Made by a program: the position numbers and the translations under genes. A stretch of DNA of 7,842 bases, from contig CAJWVP010000133.1 in the NCBI GenBank assembly GCA_913048145.1, positions 1 to 7,842 of the forward strand, read 5' to 3'. The notes below the pieces were generated by a model. It was not told the origin of the DNA, did no database searches, and worked only from the letters and a program-made list of their open reading frames with translations. Positions 1 through 6,742 of the stretch are shown here, one piece after another; the stretch's first letter is position 1, and every line of letters begins with the position of its first letter. The stretch is from an uncultured Rhodospirillaceae bacterium. GTDB taxonomy: Bacteria; Pseudomonadota; Alphaproteobacteria; Rhodospirillales; Casp-alpha2.

Positions 1-189
1 TTTCCAAACGCCTTGGATGCTTTGAAGGAGGCGGGGGTCACTTTGCACTATCTGTGCACCTGGGCGGATGTCTTGAAGGTTGCGGAGGATGGAGACTATT
101 TTAGCCCCGAGGCGATAGAGGGCGTGCGCACTTTCCTAGCGGATCCAGTGGGCTGGTCCGTTGCAAACGGTGGCAAGGGCGCGGATTGA
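1..189 (+). CDS. pyrE: Orotate phosphoribosyltransferase, C-terminal fragment (5' end outside window)
   Basis: The frame open from base 1 encodes the last 62 residues of a protein and stops with TGA at 187-189. The order of short motifs (an FPNALDAL segment, then VTLHYLCTW-DVL, then VRTFLADP-GWS and a terminal NGG) matches, from memory, the C-terminus of the alphaproteobacterial form of PyrE, which typically ends in a 'FL-dP--WS---GG' tail. The enzyme joins orotate to PRPP to make orotidine monophosphate in cytoplasmic pyrimidine synthesis. The PRPP-binding motif and active-site loop lie upstream of the window and cannot be checked. The gene points towards the transporter cassette but is separated from it by 393 bp, so it is probably an independent unit. 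The family call rests only on this tail. Confidence 0.82.
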   Translation, partial: FPNALDALKEAGVTLHYLCTWADVLKVAEDGDYFSPEAIEGVRTFLADPVGWSVANGGKGAD

Positions 190-582
190 TCATTATTAGT
201 GCGATAGCCGGCATATCTCGCCCTTGCATTGCGGCGGTTTTGACGTGGACGACGCTCATCGTGGTCGACGCGTAGGTAAAACGCCATGCCGGTTTCGACG
301 GACATTGTTTTCCTGGATGCGCGCTTTCCGAGCGCCTTTGGGCGCGGCCAACACGCGCTAAAAGCGGCGGTTAGCCCGTCGATCGAAACGACCAACTGGG
401 GATGCTGCCTAGCATGGCTAAGCTGTAGAATCTGACTGGCTTCTTGGGCATTTCCAATGATCTCTAAGTGGTTATCTTTTTGATGGGGACGACGTCTTAG
501 AATTTGGCCTCGGCCAAACATTTACTCGAGTTTACCCTTGGGGAACCATGACGTTTTCGCTTGGGCATGATAGGTTTGGCCC
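190..582. other. Intergenic leader between pyrE and the transporter cassette; no convincing gene
   Basis: This 393-bp stretch contains no gene I recognise. It holds an imperfect direct repeat (CGTGGACGACGC at 244-255 and CGTGGTCGACGC at 260-271), small hairpins such as ATGCT-GCCT-AGCAT at 403-416 and GCTAA/TTAGC at 357-376, and the dyad at 503-518 listed separately. A 49-codon plus-strand ORF (286-435) and a long minus-strand ORF that runs back into pyrE are possible in principle, but neither resembles a known family or has a strong ribosome-binding site. No clear terminator hairpin with a T-run follows pyrE. The promoter of the transporter cassette should lie here, but I cannot pick -35 and -10 boxes with confidence. 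Confidence 0.6.
503..518. promoter_or_regulatory. Inverted repeat TTTGGCC-TC-GGCCAAA, candidate operator
   Basis: Two perfect 7-bp arms (503-509 and 512-518) flank a 2-bp centre, giving 16 bp of dyad symmetry. The 2-nt loop is too short for a good RNA hairpin and no T-run follows, so a DNA site for a dimeric repressor or activator is the likelier reading. It lies about 65 bp before the binding-protein start. The half-site TTTGGCC appears again at 575-581, directly before the start codon. The binding factor is unknown; the PadR-like protein at the other end of the cassette is one candidate by proximity only. Confidence 0.4.
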
Positions 583-2238
583 ATGATGAGATACCTTACC
601 GTCGTATTTATGCTGATCTTGACCGCCTTGCCCTATACGGCTGCCAAGGCAAAGGACCAGTTGGTTATCGGGATTACCCAATTTCCGTCGACCTTCCATC
701 CCAACATCGACAGTATGCTGGCTAAATCCTACATCCTGGCCATGACGCGCCGTCCATTCACCGTTTATGACGTGAATTGGAAGAATATCTGTTTGCTGTG
801 CACAAAACTACCGACCATGGAGAACGGTCTGGCCCAGCGTAAAACCACTCCTGACGGGAAGAACGGAGTGGCCGTGAGCTATACGATCCACCCCAAGGCC
901 ACTTGGGGTGACGGCACCCCGGTAACTACCAAGGATGTCATGTTTACCTGGAAGGTAGGCCGCCATAAGCAATCTGGCGTCGGCAACATCGAATTCTATC
1001 GCAGCCTCTATAAGATCGATCCCGTGGACGAAAAGACCTTCACCCTGCACTTTGACAAGCTGACGTTCGAATACAACTCAATTGGTGGGTTTAACCTGCT
1101 ACCAGCGCATCTTGACGAGAAGAACTTCGCTGATCCGCTAAGCTACAAAAACCGAACGGCCTTTGACACGGATACCACCAATCCAGGACTATACTTCGGT
1201 CCCTTTCGGATCGACGAGGCCATTGCCGGGTCGCACGTCGTCCTGGTGCCCAACGACACGTGGTACGGGGCGAAGCCACATTTTAAGAAAATCACCGTGC
1301 GAGTCATTGAGAACACGGCGGCATTGGAAGCCAATCTGTTGTCTGGCGGTATCGACATGATCGCCGGTGAGTTAGGCTTGACCGTCGACCAGGCGGTCAA
1401 TTTCGAAAAACGTCACGGCGACAAATTTCAAATCCTTTATAAACCTGGGCTGATTTACGAGCATATCGATCTGAACCTGGACAATCCCATCCTGGCCGAC
1501 AAGCGGGTACGTCATGCGCTGGTTTATGCAATCGATCGCGAAGCCATCTCCCAACGCTTGTTCGGAGGCCGCCAACCGGTAGCCCACACTAGCGTGAACC
1601 CGCTGGATTGGGTCTATGCAGAGGACATCCGCCAATATCCATACAATCCTAAAGCTGCTAACCGACTCCTGGATGAGGCCGGGTGGACGGCGCGCCATAA
1701 GGGGATTCGATATAATACGAAGGGAGAGCGTTTGCGATTGGAAATCATGACCACTGCTGGTAATCGTTCGCGTGAATTGGTCCAGCAGGTCATGCAGAGC
1801 CAATGGAAGGCAGTCGGCGTTGACGTTAGAATTAAGAACCAGCCTGCCCGCGTGTTCTTCGGCAAGACGGTGACCGAACGGCTGTATACGGGTTTGGCCA
1901 TGTACGCCTGGATTTCGTCACCCGAGAGCGTTCCGCGTACGACGCTGCATTCCGGCCATATTCCAAACGCCGATAACAACTTCGCGGGCCAGAACTATAC
2001 GGGCTTCAAGAACAGTGAGATGGATGCGCTCCTTGAGATCATCGAAACGGAGTTGGACCGGACTAAACGGCAGAAACTCTGGCATACCCTGCAACGGATC
2101 TATGCCAACGAACTTCCCGTCATTCCGTTGTATTTCCGAGCCAATCCCTATGTGATACCGAAGTGGCTCACGGGGATTGTACCAACGGGCCATCAATACC
2201 CAACTAGCCACTGGGTCGAAAAGTGGAAGTCAAAGTGA
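583..2238 (+). CDS. Periplasmic solute-binding protein of a peptide/nickel-type ABC importer (family 5)
   Basis: This 551-residue protein is the capture subunit of a Dpp/Opp-like importer; it should bind its ligand in the periplasm and deliver it to the two permeases encoded downstream. Residues 1-23 form a Sec signal peptide (MMR, a hydrophobic core, then a likely cleavage after AKA23). There is no lipobox cysteine, so it should be soluble. Family 5 landmarks appear in order: an ENGLA segment near 80-84, WGDGTPVTTKDVMFTW at 108-123, ADKRVRHALVYAIDRE at 305-320, YNPKAANRLLDEAGW at 354-368, and a C-terminal LPVIPLYF at 511-518. The length suits the family. Two Met codons stand in tandem (583 and 586); only a weak AGG (572-574) precedes them. 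A CxxC-like pair (C70, C73) lies in the mature protein. The ligand could be a peptide, opine, glycan or other compound; the sequence does not decide. It heads the cassette and overlaps the next gene by 4 bases. Confidence 0.92.
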   Translation: MMRYLTVVFMLILTALPYTAAKAKDQLVIGITQFPSTFHPNIDSMLAKSYILAMTRRPFTVYDVNWKNICLLCTKLPTMENGLAQRKTTPDGKNGVAVSYTIHPKATWGDGTPVTTKDVMFTWKVGRHKQSGVGNIEFYRSLYKIDPVDEKTFTLHFDKLTFEYNSIGGFNLLPAHLDEKNFADPLSYKNRTAFDTDTTNPGLYFGPFRIDEAIAGSHVVLVPNDTWYGAKPHFKKITVRVIENTAALEANLLSGGIDMIAGELGLTVDQAVNFEKRHGDKFQILYKPGLIYEHIDLNLDNPILADKRVRHALVYAIDREAISQRLFGGRQPVAHTSVNPLDWVYAEDIRQYPYNPKAANRLLDEAGWTARHKGIRYNTKGERLRLEIMTTAGNRSRELVQQVMQSQWKAVGVDVRIKNQPARVFFGKTVTERLYTGLAMYAWISSPESVPRTTLHSGHIPNADNNFAGQNYTGFKNSEMDALLEIIETELDRTKRQKLWHTLQRIYANELPVIPLYFRANPYVIPKWLTGIVPTGHQYPTSHWVEKWKSK

Positions 2239-2696
2239 ATCCCAAGGTGCCGTCGCAAACGCCGCTGATATGTCGCGGTATCGCGGTCAAGGATGTTCCA
2301 GGTATTTTCCGTTTGTGCCATGAGTTGGGCTATGAGCCGCATCAGACGGGTTTCGGCGACCGGATCGCGGACATCATTGAGCGTCCGGGTAATGCAGTTT
2401 TCGTCGCGGCCGACGCCGAGGACGGGCTGTTGGGCTTCATCCACGTATTCATCCGCCATGCCATCGAGATAAAGCCTTGTGCAGAAATCCAGGCCTTGGT
2501 TGTCGGTCAGGCTGCGCGTCGGCGCGGCGTGTCCGAGCTGCTCATGAGAGCGGTCGAGGAATGGGCCCGGGCGGAGGGGGTGCAAAGGCTGTCGCTCTAC
2601 TGTTCGTCGCACTGCGATGAGGCACACGATTTTTACGCGGCGCAAGGTTTCGATGCCGCGACAACGGCCGCGTGGTTCAAAAAGGGCCTCGACTAA
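2235..2696 (+). CDS. GNAT-family N-acetyltransferase
   Basis: The protein has about 153 residues, the usual size of a single-domain GNAT enzyme, which transfers the acetyl group of acetyl-CoA to an amine in the cytoplasm. Numbered from GTG 2235, strand beta-4 is AEIQALVV (83-90), followed by the acetyl-CoA pyrophosphate loop R95-x-x-G98-x-S100 (Ser in place of the usual Gly/Ala) and helix alpha-3. The typical late segment DFYAAQGF is at 132-139, with Tyr134 at the position often used as general acid. I chose GTG 2235 because its GTGA overlaps the binding-protein stop and GGAAG (2225-2229) sits 5 nt upstream; an in-frame GTG at 2223 would add four residues. The overlap implies translational coupling. 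The acceptor is unknown: it may be the imported compound or a hydrolysis product, or the gene may simply be a passenger. Confidence 0.88.
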   Translation: MNPKVPSQTPLICRGIAVKDVPGIFRLCHELGYEPHQTGFGDRIADIIERPGNAVFVAADAEDGLLGFIHVFIRHAIEIKPCAEIQALVVGQAARRRGVSELLMRAVEEWARAEGVQRLSLYCSSHCDEAHDFYAAQGFDAATTAAWFKKGLD

Positions 2697-2717
2697 ATCG
2701 GGAGTGAGGGGAGTATC

Positions 2718-4559
2718 ATGAAAAACGGATCAGATACCGATACTTGGCGTGTGCCGCCGTTGGCCTACCTCGACAGTCGTCCACCGGAACACGAGGGTGA
2801 ACGCCTGATCTCTCAATACGTGACCGTGCGTGATGGCACGCGATTAGCCGTGGACGTGCATCTTCCGGGCGAGGCGGAGAACGGCGGCCCCTTCCCGGCC
2901 ATCATGGTGCTGACGCCTTATTACCGGCGTTTCGCGCTGCGTTCGGGGTCGCGGAACGATATTGATGCCTGTCCGACCATCGCCTTTTATCGTGATATGT
3001 TCGTGTCCCGGGGTTACGCACTTGTGGTGGTCGACGTCCGTGGCTCCGGTGCAAGTTTTGGGGCGCGCGACGGTTTCCGATCCCCAGCGGAGCGACTGGA
3101 TCATCACGACGTGGCCGATTGGGTTGCCAATCAGCTCTGGTGTAGCGGCGATATTGGCGCCACGGGTATTTCTTATCCGGGCGCGGCCTCTGACTTTTTG
3201 GCGTCCACCAATCATCCCGCCGTGAAGGCGGTCGCGCCGTTGTTTGCCGTATGGGATACCTGGCTCAATCACCTCTATCCGGGTGGGGTCCTGCTGACCT
3301 GCGTAACCAAGAGCTACGGACAGTTGGCTGAATCCTTGGATCAGGATAATCGAGCCCTGATTCCGCCCTATGCCTATTTTAAGGATGATGACTTGGCCGG
3401 CCCGGCCCCCGTTGACGAGGACGCTGACGGTAGCCTATTGGCTAAGGCGCTGCATGAACATAAAGCTAATTTCGACATGCAGGACTTTGCTCAACAATTA
3501 CGTTTTCGTGATGCCGGCCTGACGGACAACCCCGATTACACTGGGGCGTGGATCAGCCCTTATCACTATGCGAACCGGGACGCCGATGCGACAACGGCTT
3601 GTTACTCTATTTCCGGCTGGATGGACGGTGGCGGGTATTCTACGGGGACAATCCAACGGTATCTTTGGCTCGACAACCCCGATACGCGTTTGATGCTGGG
3701 CCCGTGGGATCATGGTGCGCGCGCAAACGTCAGCCCCTGGCGAGAGAACAATGACCCGCAACAGCCCATTGTCGGCGCCGCCGTACTACGGTTCTTTGAC
3801 AAACATTTGTCGAGGCGCAACACCGCCATCGAGGGAGAGAAGTCCGTGCACTATTTCACGATGGGCGAGGAAAAATGGAAAGCGGCCGATACATGGCCGC
3901 CGGCGGCGGAAGATTTTACCCTCTACCCCGCGCCGTCAGGGGAATTGGCAACGACACGGCCAGTCGAAGAAGGCACCGACGTCTATCAAGGTGATTACGC
4001 CTGCGGCACAGGCATGCACTCACGCTACGACCGCCTCTACATCCAGAATGTGGAAACCTATTACGACGATTGGGACGGCCGCGAAGACCTAATGCTTAGT
4101 TACACCAGCGACCCCCTTGATATGGCTATGGAAGTGACGGGACATCCATGGGTAGGCCTGCATTTTGCTGCCTCGGAAAAGGATTGTAGCTTCTTTGCCT
4201 ATATTGCCGACGTAACGCCTGAGGGGAAATCACTCTATGTGACTGAAGGCGTATTTCGCGCATTGCACCGAAAACCTGGCGCCCATCCGGACAAGATCCC
4301 TGAAACTGGCCCAACCCACAGCTTCCGACAAGTCGACGCACAACTTTTGGTGCCCGGTGAACCAGCGGAAGCGCGCTTTGAACTTTTGCCTACGTCGTAT
4401 CTATTCCAGGCAGGGCATCGCATACGGTTTTCCATTGCCCTGTCCGATTCGGATCATTTCACCCGAATTCCCGATGGGCGTCCACCGGAGCTGACGTTGT
4501 TCCGTGCCCCGGACCAGGCATCCCAGCTCGTCTTGCCGGTGGTCCCGCGAACACCTTAG
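2718..4559 (+). CDS. CocE/NonD-family (X-Pro dipeptidyl-peptidase S15-like) alpha/beta hydrolase
   Basis: This 613-residue serine hydrolase belongs to the family that includes cocaine esterase, glutaryl-7-ACA acylase and alpha-amino acid ester hydrolases, which cleave ester, amide or X-Pro peptide bonds. The alpha/beta-hydrolase domain occupies about residues 30-370. The nucleophile elbow is G150-I-S152-Y-P-G155, the acid is probably Asp303 in GWMDGG, and the base is His332 in GPWDHG. Tyr68 or Tyr69 of TPYYR matches the oxyanion tyrosine of CocE. The C-terminal jelly-roll domain (about 375-613) has the family signatures YTSDPLDMAMEVTGHP (462-477) and ELLPTSYLFQAGHRIRFSIA (555-574). No signal peptide is visible, so it should act in the cytoplasm. 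GGGGAG (2708-2713) lies 4 nt before the ATG, and the gene starts 21 bp after the acetyltransferase. Placed between binding protein and permeases, it probably processes the imported compound; the substrate class is inference. Confidence 0.92.
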   Translation: MKNGSDTDTWRVPPLAYLDSRPPEHEGERLISQYVTVRDGTRLAVDVHLPGEAENGGPFPAIMVLTPYYRRFALRSGSRNDIDACPTIAFYRDMFVSRGYALVVVDVRGSGASFGARDGFRSPAERLDHHDVADWVANQLWCSGDIGATGISYPGAASDFLASTNHPAVKAVAPLFAVWDTWLNHLYPGGVLLTCVTKSYGQLAESLDQDNRALIPPYAYFKDDDLAGPAPVDEDADGSLLAKALHEHKANFDMQDFAQQLRFRDAGLTDNPDYTGAWISPYHYANRDADATTACYSISGWMDGGGYSTGTIQRYLWLDNPDTRLMLGPWDHGARANVSPWRENNDPQQPIVGAAVLRFFDKHLSRRNTAIEGEKSVHYFTMGEEKWKAADTWPPAAEDFTLYPAPSGELATTRPVEEGTDVYQGDYACGTGMHSRYDRLYIQNVETYYDDWDGREDLMLSYTSDPLDMAMEVTGHPWVGLHFAASEKDCSFFAYIADVTPEGKSLYVTEGVFRALHRKPGAHPDKIPETGPTHSFRQVDAQLLVPGEPAEARFELLPTSYLFQAGHRIRFSIALSDSDHFTRIPDGRPPELTLFRAPDQASQLVLPVVPRTP

Positions 4560-4613
4560 GGGCTTCGTGCCGCGGCGTTGCCAAGGGGTTAACCGCTGGG
4601 GCAAGGTGTTCCC

Positions 4614-5582
4614 ATGGCACGCTTTCTGTTCAGCCGCTTCTTGCAATCAGTGATCGTCCTGCTGGTCATGTCGTTCGTGATTTACGGCCTGATCGGCCTG
4701 ATGCCCGGTGATCCTATCGATCTGATGATAACCGCCGATCCGAAAATTACAGCGATGGACGCAGCGCATTTGCGCGAACTCTATGGTCTGGATGAATCTA
4801 TTATTAAGCGTTACGTATATTGGTTGTCGGCAGCCATCAGTGGGGATTTTGGATTTTCGCGGCTGTATGCGCAGCCCGTTCTGCCGGTCATGTGGTCGGC
4901 GGTTCTCAATACGATCATTCTGCTCGGGTCGAGCTTTGCATTGGCATTGTTGATTGCCTTGCCGCTGGGCATCGTCGCAGCCATGCGGGCGCGCACCTGC
5001 CTGGATTACGGGGTTAATATGCTGGCCTTCGCTGGCATCTCTATCCCGCAATTTTGGCTGGCGTTAATGTTGATAATCGTATTCGCCGTGGTGCTGGGGT
5101 GGCTGCCGGCAGGCGGCACCGCGGCGGCGGCTGGCGTGGAGGGTTTCTGGGAGAACGGACGCTATCTCATTTTGCCGGTGATCAGTCTCACCATCGCCAG
5201 CGTGGGAACCCACACTCGGTATATGCGGGCATCAATGATCGAGACCCTGCGCCAGGATTACATTCGCACGGCGCGCGCCAAGGGATTGTCAGAATGGCAA
5301 GTAGTAATCGGCCACGCCTTGCGCAACGCCATGATCCCTGTGGTTACGGTGATTGCCTTGGATTTTGGGTATCTGTTCTCTGGTGCACTGATGACCGAGA
5401 CCATTTTTAGTTATCCGGGTATGGGTAAGCTGATCTTCGATTCGATCATGGGAAATGATTTTAATCTCGCCTTGATCGCGTTGTTGTTCGCTACCGCGCT
5501 GACGTTGTGCGGCAATTTTCTCGCGGACGTGGCCTATGTGGCACTGGATCGGCGGATCTCGTTGGCGGAGTTATCGGAATGA
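4614..5582 (+). CDS. ABC transporter permease, DppB/OppB type
   Basis: This 322-residue inner-membrane protein is the first of two permeases of the importer. Residues 1-28 form the first membrane helix with the family N-terminus (ARFLFSRFLQS), followed by the conserved MPGDP (30-34) and a periplasmic segment containing LRELYGLD (53-60) and SGDFGFS (76-82). Further helices fall near 98-124, 135-163, 185-200, 241-262 and 284-311. The cytoplasmic EAA loop that contacts the ATPase is at about 215-242, with DYIRTARAKGLSEWQV then RNAMIPV. AAGG (4603-4606) lies 7 nt before the ATG. A 54-bp gap follows the hydrolase gene, and the stop overlaps the next start as ATGA. The sequence does not indicate which solute is carried, so no specific symbol is given. 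Confidence 0.93.
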   Translation: MARFLFSRFLQSVIVLLVMSFVIYGLIGLMPGDPIDLMITADPKITAMDAAHLRELYGLDESIIKRYVYWLSAAISGDFGFSRLYAQPVLPVMWSAVLNTIILLGSSFALALLIALPLGIVAAMRARTCLDYGVNMLAFAGISIPQFWLALMLIIVFAVVLGWLPAGGTAAAAGVEGFWENGRYLILPVISLTIASVGTHTRYMRASMIETLRQDYIRTARAKGLSEWQVVIGHALRNAMIPVVTVIALDFGYLFSGALMTETIFSYPGMGKLIFDSIMGNDFNLALIALLFATALTLCGNFLADVAYVALDRRISLAELSE

Positions 5583-6505
5583 ATCGCGTCGCCATTATGG
5601 GAGAGACGCCAGCACAGTTGGTCTGGGGACGATTTCGCCACCATACCCTGGCTGTCGTAAGTGCCCTCGTCTTGGTGGCGTTGGCTGTTGCCGTCTTGTT
5701 GGCGCCCGTTTTTGAGATGTCGATGGGTTTGGATGCCAATACGGTTGATCTGTTCAACCGGTTCCGGGCACCGACTTCGGGCCATCCTCTGGGCACCGAC
5801 GAATTGGGGCGGGATTTGTTCCTTCGCCTCCTATACGGAGGACGTGTATCTCTTCTCGTTGGGCTGGTCGCGGCGCTTTTTGCCACAGTTATCGGAACCG
5901 CTGTCGGTTTGACGGCTGGGTACTTCGGCGGGCGGATGGACGCCTTTCTCATGAGGGTGACTGACGGCGTTATTTCCCTGCCATTACTGCCCTTGTTGAT
6001 CGTTTTGGCGGCGATTGATCTCTCGAAACTGGGCTTACCGGGGACGATCACGGAATCGGAAAGCGCGAGCCTTTACCGGATCATTGCCATCGTCGCCTTG
6101 GCCGGCTGGACAACGGTCGCGCGTTTGGTGCGGGCCAGCACGTTGTCCATAAAGCAGCGGACCTTCGTGATGGCGGCGGTGGCCCAGGGCGGCGGCCCGA
6201 TTCGCATCATGAGTGTCCATATTCTGCCCAACCTAGCGTCGACGATCATTGTCGCGACTACATTGGCCGCGGGCAACATTATACTGTTGGAGTCCGTATT
6301 GTCTTTTCTCGGCCTGGGCATCCAACCACCGCTGCCCAGCTGGGGCAACCTCCTGACGAATGCTCAGGAGATGATTTGGGAGGCTCCTTTGCAGGCATTC
6401 TATCCTGGCGTTTTGATCTTTGCCACGGTGATCGCCTTTAATTTTTTGGGCGACGGGTTGCAGGATGCCCTGGACCCTCGTGCCACGGAGGATCGCGTGG
6501 ATTGA
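5579..6505 (+). CDS. ABC transporter permease, DppC/OppC type
   Basis: This 308-residue protein is the second permease, pairing with the one just upstream to form the channel. A first membrane helix lies at about 23-44. The diagnostic DppC segment HPLGTDELGRDLFLRLLYGG follows at 69-88, with further helices near 92-117, 133-147, 166-183, 222-238 and 275-292. The EAA loop runs from about 195 to 219 (FVMAAVAQGG, then HILPN). The C-terminal signature is SFLGLGIQPPLPSWGNLL (242-259) and FNFLGDGLQDALDPR (287-301). I chose ATG 5579 because it overlaps the previous stop as ATGA, has GGCGGAG (5564-5570) 8 nt upstream, and gives the usual N-terminus; the frame is open further upstream but only inside the previous gene. 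No ATPase gene follows, which is unusual because oppD/oppF-type genes commonly come next. Confidence 0.93.
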   Translation: MNRVAIMGETPAQLVWGRFRHHTLAVVSALVLVALAVAVLLAPVFEMSMGLDANTVDLFNRFRAPTSGHPLGTDELGRDLFLRLLYGGRVSLLVGLVAALFATVIGTAVGLTAGYFGGRMDAFLMRVTDGVISLPLLPLLIVLAAIDLSKLGLPGTITESESASLYRIIAIVALAGWTTVARLVRASTLSIKQRTFVMAAVAQGGGPIRIMSVHILPNLASTIIVATTLAAGNIILLESVLSFLGLGIQPPLPSWGNLLTNAQEMIWEAPLQAFYPGVLIFATVIAFNFLGDGLQDALDPRATEDRVD

Positions 6506-6588
6506 CTTGTTCGCCTCTATTGGACACGGGGATCGGCAGTGGCCTGTTCGTCAGCATGTGCCGGGTCACGCCGTCCAATACAAGCTCG

Positions 6589-6618
6589 CGTCAGCGGGAA
6601 TTGTCGTTCCCGCTGATG
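6589..6618 (+). terminator. Strong stem-loop after the permease operon, possible terminator
   Basis: The arms TCAGCGGGAA (6591-6600) and TTCCCGCTGA (6607-6616) are exact reverse complements around the 6-nt loop TTGTCG. A G-T wobble and one more C-G pair extend the stem to 12 bp. It lies about 85 bp after the last permease stop, a fitting place for a terminator or a 3' stabilising hairpin. No run of T follows on either strand, so intrinsic termination would be weak. The stem itself is certain; the role is inferred. Confidence 0.45.
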
Positions 6619-6716
6619 TCGGTGACTTTCTCGAGCAACTCGATACCATCGCGGGATGATCGTTGGCGAGGACGTCACGGGTTGCCGGCTCAACGAAATT
6701 CAGTTACCACTTGATA

Positions 6717-6728
6717 AGAATTAATTCT
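6717..6728. promoter_or_regulatory. Perfect 12-bp palindrome AGAATTAATTCT, candidate operator of the PadR-like gene
   Basis: The 12-bp palindrome ends 14 bp before the regulator start codon, in the most AT-rich part of the local sequence. It is partly enclosed by a second inverted pair, TACCA (6705-6709) and TGGTA (6728-6732). PadR-like and other winged-helix regulators often repress their own genes through dyads overlapping the promoter, so this is a plausible autoregulatory site. It does not match the ATGT-N8-ACAT pattern reported for classic PadR. No good -35/-10 pair can be assigned. Confidence 0.35.
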
Positions 6729-6742
6729 GGTAGACCAATGCT

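Noticed and set aside
291..300. GGTTTCGACG, which resembles the conserved tmRNA motif
   Set aside because: A two-piece alphaproteobacterial tmRNA would need a T-arm and CCA acceptor piece upstream and a tag-coding frame downstream; neither is present.
286..435. 49-codon plus-strand ORF in the leader region
   Set aside because: The ribosome-binding site is weak and the translation resembles nothing I know. It is mentioned only in the region description.
96..521. 141-codon minus-strand ORF antisense to the pyrE end and the leader region
   Set aside because: It runs antisense through a real gene end, is rich in Arg, has no recognisable motif, and its best ribosome-binding site (AAGGG) is about 15 nt too far upstream. 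Long antisense frames like this are common at this GC content.
1372..1803. 143-codon minus-strand ORF inside the binding-protein gene
   Set aside because: It is fully antisense to a well-supported gene and shows no family motif.
4579..4603. TTGCC/GGCAA arms with an inner GGTTAACC palindrome between hydrolase and first permease
   Set aside because: The outer stem is only 5 bp, the segment overlaps the permease ribosome-binding region, and no T-run follows; it is not good enough for a terminator or attenuator call.
5507..5578. Longer N-terminus for the second permease
   Set aside because: The extension lies inside the previous gene, does not resemble the family, and the ATGA-overlap start at 5579 has a good ribosome-binding site.
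6465..6714. Two overlapping plus-strand ORFs of 64 and 70 codons after the second permease
   Set aside because: Both begin inside or at the end of the permease gene, lack ribosome-binding sites and span the 6589-6618 hairpin; neither translation resembles a known protein.
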